Below, in pieces: positions 1-9,802 of a DNA stretch of 64,000 nucleotides. The DNA is from Heliobacteriaceae bacterium (GTDB lineage: Bacteria; Bacillota; Desulfitobacteriia; Heliobacteriales; Heliobacteriaceae): positions 1 through 64,000 of the forward strand of contig JAQWAU010000006.1 in assembly GCA_028707535.1 (NCBI GenBank), in the 5' to 3' direction. The position numbers and the translations under genes are program-made. The notes below the pieces were generated by a model that did no database searches, was not told the origin of the DNA, and saw only the letters and a program-made list of their open reading frames with translations. How positions within the stretch are numbered: position 1 is the first letter of the stretch; every line of letters starts with the position of its first letter.

Positions 1-2
1 GG

Positions 3-76
3 TCGGGGCGACAGGATTTGAACCTGCGACCCCCTGCTCCCAAAGCAGGTGCGCTACCAAACTGCGCCACGCCCCG
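3..76 (-). tRNA. tRNA-Pro (anticodon TGG)
   Basis: Reverse complement CGGGGCGTGGCGCAGTTTGGTAGCGCACCTGCTTTGGGAGCAGGGGGTCGCAGGTTCAAATCCTGTCGCCCCGA forms a cloverleaf; anticodon TGG, T-loop GGTTCAAATCC, CC of the CCA end at positions 1-2. Confidence 0.96.
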
Positions 77-171
77 GGGAAACCGACAGAATAAAGTATA
101 CGTGAACACATACCAAAAGTCAACGCTAAACAAGCCCAATTACCAGGTTATGGCGGCATTGACCACACACC

Positions 172-810
172 TTAAAAGTTTGGCCGCCGTAATGGTTCCG
201 GTTCCGGAAACAACAAAACCTGTAGTAAAAAGCGCATTTTTTCCATGGCTACCGCCCGGTGACTAATCGCATTTTTTAACATTTGGGACAGCTCCGCAAA
301 AGTCTGACCATATCCCGGCAAAAAAAATAATGGATCATACCCGAAACCACCCTGACCGCACATTTCCTCGGCAATCAACCCCTCACAAAAACCTTCGGTG
401 GTAAATTTTTGCCCATCCGGCAGCACCAGAGCCAGCACACAAACAAACCGGGCCGTACGTCGTTCCAGCGGGATCCCTTTTAATAACCGGATTAGTTTTT
501 CATTATTCCGCTGATCATTTTTGGGCACCCCGGCAAACCGGGCGGAGTTGATCCCGGGCAGACCATTTAAGGCATCAACCATTAGCCCGGAGTCATCCGC
601 TAAGGCGGCAATACCGGTTGCGTTGACCACTTGTTCGGCCTTCCCTAATGCATTGGCCCGAAAAGTCGGCCCCGGCTCAGCCAATTCCGGTAGACTAGGG
701 AAATCATTCAGCGCCAACCATTGTATTGGTAATGACGGTGATTGATCACGGGTTAAAGCTTCGAATTCCCGCAACTTGCCCAGATTACGGGTGGCAAGGA
801 TCACCCGCAT
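172..810 (-). CDS. rdgB: XTP/dITP diphosphatase (RdgB/HAM1 family)
   Basis: ATRNLGKLREFEAL start, ADDSGLMVDALNGLPGINSARFAG, GFGYDPLFFLPGYGQTFAEL motifs. Confidence 0.95.
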   Translation of the reverse strand: MRVILATRNLGKLREFEALTRDQSPSLPIQWLALNDFPSLPELAEPGPTFRANALGKAEQVVNATGIAALADDSGLMVDALNGLPGINSARFAGVPKNDQRNNEKLIRLLKGIPLERRTARFVCVLALVLPDGQKFTTEGFCEGLIAEEMCGQGGFGYDPLFFLPGYGQTFAELSQMLKNAISHRAVAMEKMRFLLQVLLFPEPEPLRRPNF

Positions 811-916
811 AGTATAACCTCTCCCTTATTCAGCTTTCGATGATTGGCATTGTCTAACCAATCGTAAGTTGTCAGCTTCCCGCTTGTCAAGAGCCGCATT
901 TGTTTTTCAACCAAAA

Positions 917-954
917 TCAAAAAGAGCCGAATGAAGGATTCCTTCATTCGGCTC
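917..954 (-). terminator. Rho-independent terminator between rph and rdgB
   Basis: Perfect inverted repeat gagccgaatgaagga/tccttcattcggctc followed by a T-run on the minus strand. Confidence 0.8.
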
Positions 955-968
955 CATAATTTGTCGAT

Positions 969-1691
<723 letters not shown>

Positions 1692-1724
1692 CGGACATCA
1701 TTCCTTATCTTATGCTTTGATTTT

Positions 1725-2276
1725 TTACCGTTTGTAGGCCGCTTTTCCTGTTTCGTATAGGTTGTTGCCCTCAGCATCAATTACGACGATCGCCGGCAGG
1801 TTCTCAACCACCAGCTCCCGTACGGCCTCGGTTCCCAAGTCATCATAGGCAATTACTTTCGCTTGTTTGATCGACTGGGCCATTAACGCTCCGGCACCAC
1901 CAATCGCCGCAAAGTAAACCGCCCCGTATTGCTTCATGGCGTCAACTACTTCCTTACTCCGCAGCCCCTTGCCAATCATGCCGGTCTGACCGGCGGCAAT
2001 CATCCGCGGCGCATAAGGATCCATCCGGTAAGAAGTAGTCGGACCCGCTGGACCGATCACTTTCCCCGGCTTCGCCGGACAAGGTCCGACATAATACATA
2101 ATAGTCTCTTTCGGTTCAAAGGGCAAGGCCTCACCCCGGTCCAAAGTATCCACCAGCCGTTTATGCGCAGCATCACGGCCGGTATAAATAACCCCACTGA
2201 TCGACACCATCTGACCAGCCTTCAGAGACCGGACCGCCTCTTGGGTGAACGGAGTGGTTATTTGCACACCATGCAT
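1725..2276 (-). CDS. Class I fumarate hydratase, beta (C-terminal) subunit
   Basis: VSISGVIYTGRDAAHKR, YYVGPCPAKPGKVIGPAGPTTSYRMD, MIGKG motifs. Confidence 0.93.
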   Translation of the reverse strand: MHGVQITTPFTQEAVRSLKAGQMVSISGVIYTGRDAAHKRLVDTLDRGEALPFEPKETIMYYVGPCPAKPGKVIGPAGPTTSYRMDPYAPRMIAAGQTGMIGKGLRSKEVVDAMKQYGAVYFAAIGGAGALMAQSIKQAKVIAYDDLGTEAVRELVVENLPAIVVIDAEGNNLYETGKAAYKR

Positions 2277-2306
2277 GGATCAACTCTCCTTTCTTAATTA
2301 TGTCTG

Positions 2307-3149
2307 TTATAACTCGATTTCAGTATGACGGGCAACATGGCAGTTGATGTTGACTGCACAGGGCATCCCGGCAATATGTGTCGGATAAGTCTCAATATTG
2401 ACCGCCAAAGCCGTGTTCCGGCCACCAAATCCTTGGGGCCCGATCCCGAGGTTGTTGACCTTCTCCAGCAGTTCTTTTTCCAAATCAGCATAATAAGGGT
2501 TGGAACTGTTTTTACCGACTTCACGCAGCAAGGCCTTCTTGGCCAAAAAAGCGGCTTTTTCCATGGTGCCGCCAATACCGACACCAACAATGATGGGTGG
2601 ACAAGGGTTGGATCCGGCTGTTTCTACTTGTTGCAGAACAAATTCCTTAACCGCTTCAACACCATCCGCCGGCTTGAACATTCTTAAGGCACTCATGTTT
2701 TCACTGCCGAAACCTTTGGGGGCCACGGTAATATGTACCTTGTCCCCGGGAACGAGATTATAATGAATCACTGCCGGTGTGTTGTCTTTCGTGTTGACCC
2801 GTTCCAGCGGATCGTTGACGACGGATTTCCGCAGGTACCCCTTAGTATAGCCCTGACGCACCCCTTCGTTAATAGCGTCGGTAATCGAACCACCTTCAAA
2901 ATATACCTCTTGTCCCCAATCCACAAAAACAACCGTCATCCCGGTATCCTGGCAAATGGGAATTGCTTCCTCCGCAGCAATCTTGTCGTTTTCGATGATA
3001 CGGTCGAGAATTGCCCGGCACAAGGGAGATTCTTCGGTTTCGCGGGCTTTCTGAAGACCCGCCAGAACATCAGCACCAATCTTAGTGTTGGCCTTGATGC
3101 ACATGCCTTCCACAGCAGATGCTACCTGTTCAAAGGTGATGGTACGCAA
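2307..3149 (-). CDS. Class I fumarate hydratase, alpha (N-terminal) subunit
   Basis: ICQDTGMTVVFVDWGQ, PKGFGSENMSALRMF, GVGIGGTMEKAAFLAKKALLR; TTG start at 3149 with AAGGAGG upstream preferred over the longer ORF to 3215. Confidence 0.92.
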   Translation of the reverse strand: MRTITFEQVASAVEGMCIKANTKIGADVLAGLQKARETEESPLCRAILDRIIENDKIAAEEAIPICQDTGMTVVFVDWGQEVYFEGGSITDAINEGVRQGYTKGYLRKSVVNDPLERVNTKDNTPAVIHYNLVPGDKVHITVAPKGFGSENMSALRMFKPADGVEAVKEFVLQQVETAGSNPCPPIIVGVGIGGTMEKAAFLAKKALLREVGKNSSNPYYADLEKELLEKVNNLGIGPQGFGGRNTALAVNIETYPTHIAGMPCAVNINCHVARHTEIEL

Positions 3150-3323
3150 TGTGATCTTCCTCCTTTTTCGTTTTGTTATTTTAGAAGCTTGCCGTGAACA
3201 CCGGGCGATATTCACGCCAAGCTACAACACCCGCCTTAAAGATCCCACATCCCATTAATTTCATTTTAGCACAAACCAAAGGTTTCCTCATCAGATTAAC
3301 GCAAATTTTCTGATATTAGACGG

Positions 3324-3343
3324 CAAAAAAGCCCCGTGGGGCC
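3324..3343 (-). terminator. Rho-independent terminator
   Basis: GCCCCACGGGGCTTTTTT on the minus strand just after the activase stop. Confidence 0.7.
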
Positions 3344-3344
3344 G

Positions 3345-4109
3345 TTACCGGTCAGCTGCCGCGAGAACCGCACAGCCAATCGCACCATTTAATTGCGGGT
3401 AAACCGGCACAATTACCTCTACCCCCAAGGCCTCCCGCAACAGCCGGCCAACAGCCCGGTTGCGGGCTACTCCCCCGGTAAAAACCACCACCGGGCTGAT
3501 TAGCTCACCGGCCATCGGCACTACTCTTTTAACAATCGACTGGTTAACGCCTGCCGCCAGCTGTTGCCAGGTATAACCGGCAATGATCTGCCCAATCAGC
3601 TCTGACTCCCCGAAAACCGCGCAAGTAGCGGTTAATTCCACCGGTTCTTCGAAACATTCGCTCAATTCGGCCAAGGTAATCCCCAACACAGCAGCCATAT
3701 TCTCCAAATACCGCCCGGATGAAGCAGCACACTTATCATTGGTGCGAAAATCTACCATCCGGCCATCCTTCACCTTAACCACTTTGCTGTCTTGGCCCCC
3801 AAGGTCGAGCAAAGTAAAATCTTGCAAACCCGTTTGAAAAAGGGCCCCTTGAGCATGGGCCCGTAGTTCCGGTACTACCTTAGCCCCGGCCACCTTCAAT
3901 AAATTGCGGCCATAACCGGTTGATACCAGTCCTTTAAAGGGCGGCCAGTTCAACCGCTGGTGGTCAATAATCAATTCATTATTGACCCGTCGGCCGAAAT
4001 CCCGGTAGAAAGACAGGGTTTCGTAGGTGCGATCTTCAACTACTTTGTCCTTGGCCATAAAAACAGCCTTCACGTAACGGCTGCCCAAATCCAACCCGAT
4101 GTACAGCAA
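3345..4109 (-). CDS. 2-hydroxyacyl-CoA dehydratase/DCCP activase (ASKHA ATPase, BcrAD/BadFG family)
   Basis: YIGLDLGSRYVKAVF, TGYGRNLL, DLGGQDSKVVKV, NDKCAASSGRYLENMA, CAVFGESELIG, FTGGVARN. Confidence 0.94.
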   Translation of the reverse strand: MLYIGLDLGSRYVKAVFMAKDKVVEDRTYETLSFYRDFGRRVNNELIIDHQRLNWPPFKGLVSTGYGRNLLKVAGAKVVPELRAHAQGALFQTGLQDFTLLDLGGQDSKVVKVKDGRMVDFRTNDKCAASSGRYLENMAAVLGITLAELSECFEEPVELTATCAVFGESELIGQIIAGYTWQQLAAGVNQSIVKRVVPMAGELISPVVVFTGGVARNRAVGRLLREALGVEVIVPVYPQLNGAIGCAVLAAADR

Positions 4110-4134
4110 TAATCATTCCCATCCGTAAAGGCCT

Positions 4135-5139
4135 TCAGGCGGCCAACATATCCAAAAAAGCGTCAAGACGCATTCGGCTGCGGGCATCCAGCCGGCCCGG
4201 CCGGTCGCCCTCCAGGGTCAGTACCGGCACCTTAACCTGTTTGCGCAAAATAATGTCTTCAATCTGCCGGAAGCAAAAACTCTGGGTGTAATGCACCAGA
4301 CCATCTATCCGGCGACAGGCAATTTCCCGGTTAATATCCTCAAGCCGTCGAAACACCGGGTAAGGATATGTATACCGGCGATATTGCTCCACGATATCCG
4401 GCTCGGCAAAAGGCATGGCGAACTGGCGTTGTACCTCATTATACACGATCTTTGCCCCGTAAGCTTCACAGTATTGATAAAAATCCGTTACAATGGGCGG
4501 TACGCCGGCATACCCCAGCCGGACCCGCCGAGGCTGAGCAGTCTTGGCGGTCAGGTTTGCCCCGACGATTAGGCTGTCCAAGTACCGTTCATAAGCATCC
4601 GGATCACCATTAAAGTCCGAACACCCAATTAGGGCCAGGTGATTTATTTCCCCGCTGATTGCTTCCCCTTCCCAGGTAAGGCGATCAATCAGGTGGGCCT
4701 TTTTTCGCACCTGGTCCAGCCGGTTTTTCCACCGGTTCACCTGCTCCCAACCGGTGCCGAAATACGCCATCAGCTTTTCCATTTGCAGTTTAAGCAGGTC
4801 ATAATCACGGTCATACGGAAAGGCAAAAGGGATGACCTTAATCCCCGCCACCTGCCAGGTCTCCATTAAGGCATGGGTATTCGAACAATCACCCTGGGTG
4901 ACGGCAATCACCGTTTCAATGCCCGGCTGCTCCAACAAGGTGGTATAAAGGCCCTTAATCCAACCACAGATATTGCGGGGAAAACCGGCCTGCTCCGCCT
5001 TTTCCACGGCTACCCCCGGTTGTTGGCCGGCAATGAATATATTGTTCAAATCCACAGGGACCCACCCCGCAGCGTAGATGATTTCTACCGGCACCGTTGT
5101 CGTTATCCCGACTTTTTTGGCCACTATTGCCTTCACCAT
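4135..5139 (-). CDS. 2-hydroxyacyl-CoA dehydratase subunit D family (HgdB/DCCP-like) protein
   Basis: PVEIIYAAGWVPVDL, NICGWIKGLY, TQGDCSNTHALMETW, HYTQSFCFRQIED, LTLEGDRPGRLDARSRMRLDAF. Confidence 0.9.
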   Translation of the reverse strand: MVKAIVAKKVGITTTVPVEIIYAAGWVPVDLNNIFIAGQQPGVAVEKAEQAGFPRNICGWIKGLYTTLLEQPGIETVIAVTQGDCSNTHALMETWQVAGIKVIPFAFPYDRDYDLLKLQMEKLMAYFGTGWEQVNRWKNRLDQVRKKAHLIDRLTWEGEAISGEINHLALIGCSDFNGDPDAYERYLDSLIVGANLTAKTAQPRRVRLGYAGVPPIVTDFYQYCEAYGAKIVYNEVQRQFAMPFAEPDIVEQYRRYTYPYPVFRRLEDINREIACRRIDGLVHYTQSFCFRQIEDIILRKQVKVPVLTLEGDRPGRLDARSRMRLDAFLDMLAA

Positions 5140-5155
5140 TCCTTCAAAGACCTAC

Positions 5156-5995
5156 CTAGCCCGCTGCCTGGCCGGCCTCAGGACTGCTATCGAGGCACAC
5201 CTGCCGGACATTCTCCGCAATAGGTTTCCCCAGCAAGGGCCCCCCTACGCGAACAAATGCCGCCTGGTCCCCACTAACGAAAAAACGGTGGACCGGTGGT
5301 CCGGTCAAGGGGTCCCGGGCACTCACCACTCCCCGCTGGATCAACTCTTTGACTTGAAGCACCGTATGACAAGCCGGATCAATCAGGAGCACTTCATCCC
5401 CAACTACCGCCCGGATTACCGGCTGCAAAAAAGGATAATGGGTGCAACCGAGAATAATTGTATCCACATCTGCCGCCAACAAAGGCTGCAAATATTCCCG
5501 GGTCGCCTGCTCCACCTCCGGGCCCCGGCATTTTCCCGCTTCCACAAAGGGAACATAGCTGGGGCACGCTTGGCCGAAAACCTTGATCTGACTCGATTTT
5601 TCGTTGATTCGCTGCCGGTGCATTCCTTTCCGGATTGTCGCCTCGGTGGCCAGCACCCCTACCCGGCCATTACAGGTAACCCGGACCGCCTCATCCGCTC
5701 CCGGGTTAACTACGCCAACAATCGGCAACCGGAACTTAGCCCGTAACCGGTCCAAGGCCAGGGAAGAACTCGTGTTACAAGCTACCACGATCATTTTCGC
5801 CTTTTGCGAAACTAGAAACTGGGTAATCTCCGTCGCAAACCGGATCAGCTCTTCCGCAGGGCGTGGACCATATGGCACATGCGCCGTATCACCAAAATAA
5901 ATAATCTCCTCATCAGGCAACTGGTGAAAAATCTCCCGTACAACGGTAAAACCACCGATACCTGAATCAAAAACCCCGATTGGGCCTGTCAACAA
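5156..5995 (-). CDS. murI: Glutamate racemase
   Basis: IGVFDSGIGGFTVVREI, YFGDTAHVPYGPR, VVACNTSSSLALD, ILGCTHYPFL. Confidence 0.96.
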   Translation of the reverse strand: MLTGPIGVFDSGIGGFTVVREIFHQLPDEEIIYFGDTAHVPYGPRPAEELIRFATEITQFLVSQKAKMIVVACNTSSSLALDRLRAKFRLPIVGVVNPGADEAVRVTCNGRVGVLATEATIRKGMHRQRINEKSSQIKVFGQACPSYVPFVEAGKCRGPEVEQATREYLQPLLAADVDTIILGCTHYPFLQPVIRAVVGDEVLLIDPACHTVLQVKELIQRGVVSARDPLTGPPVHRFFVSGDQAAFVRVGGPLLGKPIAENVRQVCLDSSPEAGQAAG

Positions 5996-6081
5996 ACTTC
6001 ACTCCCAGCAAAACGCCTCAACCATCTCCATTAACAACATAACATATAATATGCCCCCTGAAAAGAAAAGTTGCCAGCCGA

Positions 6082-7239
6082 TTAAGGCTGGCGAAAATGT
6101 CGTTCAATACCGGCGGTAATCGCCGCTGCCACCTGGCCACGGACCGCAGGCAAATTCAAAAGCCGTTCTTCCTCAGGGTTGGAAAGAAACATAACCTCCG
6201 CTAAAACAGCCGGCATCGTAGTTTCCCGCAATACGAAGTAATTCGCCCCTAAACAGCCGATATCCCGGCGGCCCAAGGAGGCAACAAGTTCCTGCTGTAC
6301 CATATTGGCAATCCGGACCGTAGTCTGATTGGCCCCCGAATAATAATAGGTTGCCGTCCCGCCAACTTCCGGCCGGGTCGCGGAATTCGCGTGAATACTA
6401 ACGAACAAATCCGCCTTGGCCCCATTTGCAACTTCCACCCGGTGGGCCAAGTCGCTGCTTTCACCATCAAAGCCATCTATCCCATCACTGTTCCGGGTAA
6501 TGATCACCCGGGCTCCTTTACCCGTTAAATCGGCGATTACCCGGCGGGCAAGATCCAGGTTGATATCTTTTTCCATTAACCCATTTGGACCGGTTGCCCC
6601 CCTGTCCACTACTCCCCACTGGAGATTCACGTTGCCGTGACCGGGATCGACCACAATAGTTTTGCCGGCCAAGGGTTGCTCCCCACCAGGCGGATTATCC
6701 ACCGTTACTAACCACGAAGCCATCCAGCCCTCCGGTGTGCCGTTCCGGAGTAATTCGTACCAGCCATCGGCAACCCGGCCCAGGCTGAAAGTTTCCCCGG
6801 TAGCTGCCGTCCTGACTACAGCGTAATCTGTACCGGGACCAGTACGTAGGTTGGCCGGGAACGAGGTGACCACCTTGCTCCCGTCCCGGGAAGGGAGCGA
6901 CACCAGCCAATTTGCCACCCAACCGGTCTGGCCGGTGTCAAACCGGACTTGGTACCACTGGCCCAATTCTTTCAAAATCAGGAGCGTTTCCCCCCGGGTG
7001 ACTGTGCCTACTACAGCAAAAGTTGTCCCCGGCCCGGAACGCACATTAACCACCGGTTCCTGCACAACCCCGGTCCCCAATGGTACTGCCGGTTTGTTAC
7101 TTTGTTCAAACAGCGGCAAACTACTGGCAATCCAGCCGGGCATCCCGCCGGCATTTGCGGCTACGGGCTGACTAAACAGGATCCCCAAACTGCATAAGAA
7201 AGCCCCGCCAAACACGAAGGCTAAAATAAATCTGCGCAA
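6082..7239 (-). CDS. N-acetylmuramoyl-L-alanine amidase with two SH3b domains
   Basis: Signal peptide; two SH3b repeats (NVRSGPGTTFAVVG, NLRTGPGTDYAVV); amidase_3 motifs VVDPGHG, ISIHANS, VLAEVMFLSNPEEE. Confidence 0.93.
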   Translation of the reverse strand: MRRFILAFVFGGAFLCSLGILFSQPVAANAGGMPGWIASSLPLFEQSNKPAVPLGTGVVQEPVVNVRSGPGTTFAVVGTVTRGETLLILKELGQWYQVRFDTGQTGWVANWLVSLPSRDGSKVVTSFPANLRTGPGTDYAVVRTAATGETFSLGRVADGWYELLRNGTPEGWMASWLVTVDNPPGGEQPLAGKTIVVDPGHGNVNLQWGVVDRGATGPNGLMEKDINLDLARRVIADLTGKGARVIITRNSDGIDGFDGESSDLAHRVEVANGAKADLFVSIHANSATRPEVGGTATYYYSGANQTTVRIANMVQQELVASLGRRDIGCLGANYFVLRETTMPAVLAEVMFLSNPEEERLLNLPAVRGQVAAAITAGIERHFRQP

Positions 7240-7324
7240 CCAGCATTCTCCTCTTTTGGGCGTTATAGAAATAAACGTATCAAAGTAGTTCGTATTTGGC
7301 CGCCGTTTGTTGCGGGTTCCTCAG

Positions 7325-7367
7325 AAAAAAACAGCCCGTTCTCCCGGAATTTGCCGAAAGAACGGGC
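7325..7367 (-). terminator. Rho-independent terminator
   Basis: gcccgttct...agaacgggc stem with a T-run on the minus strand. Confidence 0.75.
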
Positions 7368-7383
7368 AGAGCACCCGGGTTTT

Positions 7384-8061
7384 TTAATTGGCCGTGACTG
7401 CACCGGCCTTGCTCTGGTTAGCCGGTTCATTCATGGAATTTTTACGCGCCATCGCTTGGGAAATGTCCAAATGACCGACCAAGCTTTCCTCTTTCTGACC
7501 TTCCACCAACAACTGGACCCTTTCAACTGTGGGAAACTGCGTTAAAGTATTAACTAAGGAATAGACGGTTAAAGTCTCCCCGGCAGACCCTCCCTGGTGG
7601 TTTATTTGCACTTCTTTACTAAGATTAACCGTACAGACGCCATCCTTCAAGGCAATGTCCACCAAGCGGGTACCGGCGGGAATCGTCGGCAAAACCGCAG
7701 TATTGGCACCCGGCCCTTTGATCAATTCCTCAACCGCCGTTCGGGCGACACTTTCCGTCTTGGCGATGGTCCGTTTAACCGGTACCAAATTTTGCCCCTT
7801 AACATCGGCAAAATACAAAGTTAAAACCTGTTCCGGCACCGGCGCCTGCTCGTCAGCCGTCAAGCTTGCAGCTCCGGTATGCACAGCTTGACTCTCGTCC
7901 GTAACCGGTTGGGATTTCGCCAAGCCTGTCTCTTTTGCCTTAAAATCTTCCTTCATGGAAACAAAACGATCAATTGCCTGACAACCCCCCAAGCCAAAAG
8001 CAACCACTAAAGCCGCAACCAGTAAAATAATTCCGGCCGACCAATTCCGTTCCCGCTCCAT
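7384..8061 (-). CDS. GerMN-domain lipoprotein
   Basis: Lipobox-like LGGCQ; LYFADVKGQNLVPVKRTI, AVEELIKGPGANT, GTRLVDIALKDGVCTVNLSKE typical of GerMN. Confidence 0.85.
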   Translation of the reverse strand: MERERNWSAGIILLVAALVVAFGLGGCQAIDRFVSMKEDFKAKETGLAKSQPVTDESQAVHTGAASLTADEQAPVPEQVLTLYFADVKGQNLVPVKRTIAKTESVARTAVEELIKGPGANTAVLPTIPAGTRLVDIALKDGVCTVNLSKEVQINHQGGSAGETLTVYSLVNTLTQFPTVERVQLLVEGQKEESLVGHLDISQAMARKNSMNEPANQSKAGAVTAN

Positions 8062-8146
8062 TGCTCCTCCTCCTTATTTATTCATTCCTCCTTCATAAAT
8101 ATGGACAAGATTCCGCTTGTATTCCCGTTTTGTGATTTTTTACCAG

Positions 8147-8983
8147 CTATGTATAAATAACTGAAATTAACCCCATCCCCACCGCCCCGGTCAAAATCCC
8201 GCCCAAAGCCGACCGACGGTGGTTTTTCTGAGCTTCCGGCCATAATTCCAATCCGACCAGATACACCATGGCCCCACCCGCCAAGGCCAACAGGTGAGCA
8301 AGTACCCGTTGGGATACCGCCAACAGGCCAAAGCCCAGCACCGTACCAACCGGGGTACATAAGGCAATTAACAGGGTAAGCCCGAGAATTTTCCCGGGAG
8401 CCATGCCGCTCAAGCGCAAAGGGGCGGCGGTGGCAATTCCCTCCGGGATATTATGTAAACCAATTGCCATCCCTACCAGCCAGCCCAGATCAACCTCCGC
8501 AACCGTACCGGCCGCAATCGCAATCCCTTCGGGAAAATCGTGTAAAGCAATGCCCAGAGCGATTAAATAGCCCATTTTCCGCAATGCTCCCACCCGTGAT
8601 TCCCAGGGCCTGGCCATAAGCTTATAAGCCAAAAGCCGGTCTGAAACCGCAATCATCACTACCCCGGTGACAAAGCCCACCATCGTCGCCACAAAGCCCC
8701 CCAGCCGCCAAGCCGAAGGCAACAAATCGAAAACCACCACAGCAACCATCACCCCGGCCGCAAAACCCAATAAGGCGCCAAGGGTTCGCCGGCCAAAAGT
8801 ACCCAACAAAAGGACCACCGCCGCCCCAACGGTAGTGGCAAAACCGGCAAGCAGACTAATTACCAAAGTGGCCAAAAACAAATCACAACCCATCCTTCCC
8901 GCTCCCACACCAACCGGCGTAAATTCCGGTCCTTTGATCAATATAATTTGCGATGGAGCCGAAAAGAACGGGAGGGTTACCAC
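8147..8983 (-). CDS. ZIP family metal transporter
   Basis: Multi-TM; IALHDFPEGIAIA and IGLHNIPEGIATAAPL metal motifs; start may be internal. Confidence 0.9.
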   Translation of the reverse strand: MVTLPFFSAPSQIILIKGPEFTPVGVGAGRMGCDLFLATLVISLLAGFATTVGAAVVLLLGTFGRRTLGALLGFAAGVMVAVVVFDLLPSAWRLGGFVATMVGFVTGVVMIAVSDRLLAYKLMARPWESRVGALRKMGYLIALGIALHDFPEGIAIAAGTVAEVDLGWLVGMAIGLHNIPEGIATAAPLRLSGMAPGKILGLTLLIALCTPVGTVLGFGLLAVSQRVLAHLLALAGGAMVYLVGLELWPEAQKNHRRSALGGILTGAVGMGLISVIYT

Positions 8984-9044
8984 CGTTCTCCCACTTTCGG
9001 GTTAAAAGTCAAGCGAGGGGGAAAAACTGTCTCCGGAGGAACCT

Positions 9045-9419
9045 ATGCAGATACTTGCGGGAAAACATCAATTGCCGGTACTATTAATCATCGGTTTGAT
9101 CACCGGATTGATCAATGGCCTGATCGGAATCGGCGGTGGCACGATCGTCATTCCCGCCCTGGTCTTTTTGCTCCGGGTTGCCCAGCATCAAGCCCACGGC
9201 ACATCTTTAGCCGTTATCTTACCGACCTCAATCACCAGCGCCGCGGTTTACTGGTATCATGGTTACCTGCCCTGGACCGTCACCATCACCGTCGCCCTCA
9301 CCGGGATGGTCGGCGCCTATTTAGGGGCAAAATTAATGGCCCGGCTTTCCCCCCGCCACCTCCGGTTGATCTTCGGCGGCTTTATGATCCTCGCCGGTGG
9401 CCGGATGCTATGGCAATAA
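9045..9419 (+). CDS. Half-length TauE/SafE (DUF81) membrane protein 1
   Basis: GLITGLINGLIGIGGGTIVIPALVFLL, HQAHGTSLAVILP; 124 aa. Confidence 0.88.
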   Translation: MQILAGKHQLPVLLIIGLITGLINGLIGIGGGTIVIPALVFLLRVAQHQAHGTSLAVILPTSITSAAVYWYHGYLPWTVTITVALTGMVGAYLGAKLMARLSPRHLRLIFGGFMILAGGRMLWQ

Positions 9420-9799
9420 TCTTAGGGATTACCGGTCTGTTAGCCGGCATCTTAAGTGGCTTGGCCATTGGGGGCGGCACCCTACTGGTACCAGCCTTAA
9501 TCCTCCTGCTGGGGATTGAGCAACACCAAGCCCAAGCGGTGGCCTTAACGGCCTTTCTCCCGGTATCCAGTGTCGCCATCATTACCCATTACCACACCGG
9601 CAACATCCGTCCTCGGCTGGCCTTTTATCTGGTCCTGGGGGCCATAATCGGCGCCTTTGGCGGCGCATTGCTGGCAACCCACCTGTCGGGACCCTTGCTG
9701 CGAAAAATTTTCAGCGTATTTTTAATCGGCATGGGTATTTACGAAATTGCCTCCCGGCCCCCAAAAGGGGAACAAAACAGCCCCCCGAATAAATCTTGA
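9410..9799 (+). CDS. Half-length TauE/SafE (DUF81) membrane protein 2
   Basis: MAIILGITGLLAGILSGLAIGGGTLLVPALILLLGIEQHQAQAVALTAFLP; ATG at 9410 overlaps the previous stop by 10 bp; the ORF track merges it into a longer artefactual ORF. Confidence 0.85.
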   Translation: MAIILGITGLLAGILSGLAIGGGTLLVPALILLLGIEQHQAQAVALTAFLPVSSVAIITHYHTGNIRPRLAFYLVLGAIIGAFGGALLATHLSGPLLRKIFSVFLIGMGIYEIASRPPKGEQNSPPNKS

Positions 9800-9802
9800 A
9801 CC

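Noticed and set aside
5078-5746. 222-aa plus-strand ORF antisense to murI
   Set aside because: Low-complexity Pro/Arg-rich antisense translation of a well-conserved gene; no independent support.
8948-9799. 283-aa plus-strand ORF as a single gene
   Set aside because: Its first half is an out-of-frame reading of the first TauE/SafE gene; only the part from 9410 is plausible protein.
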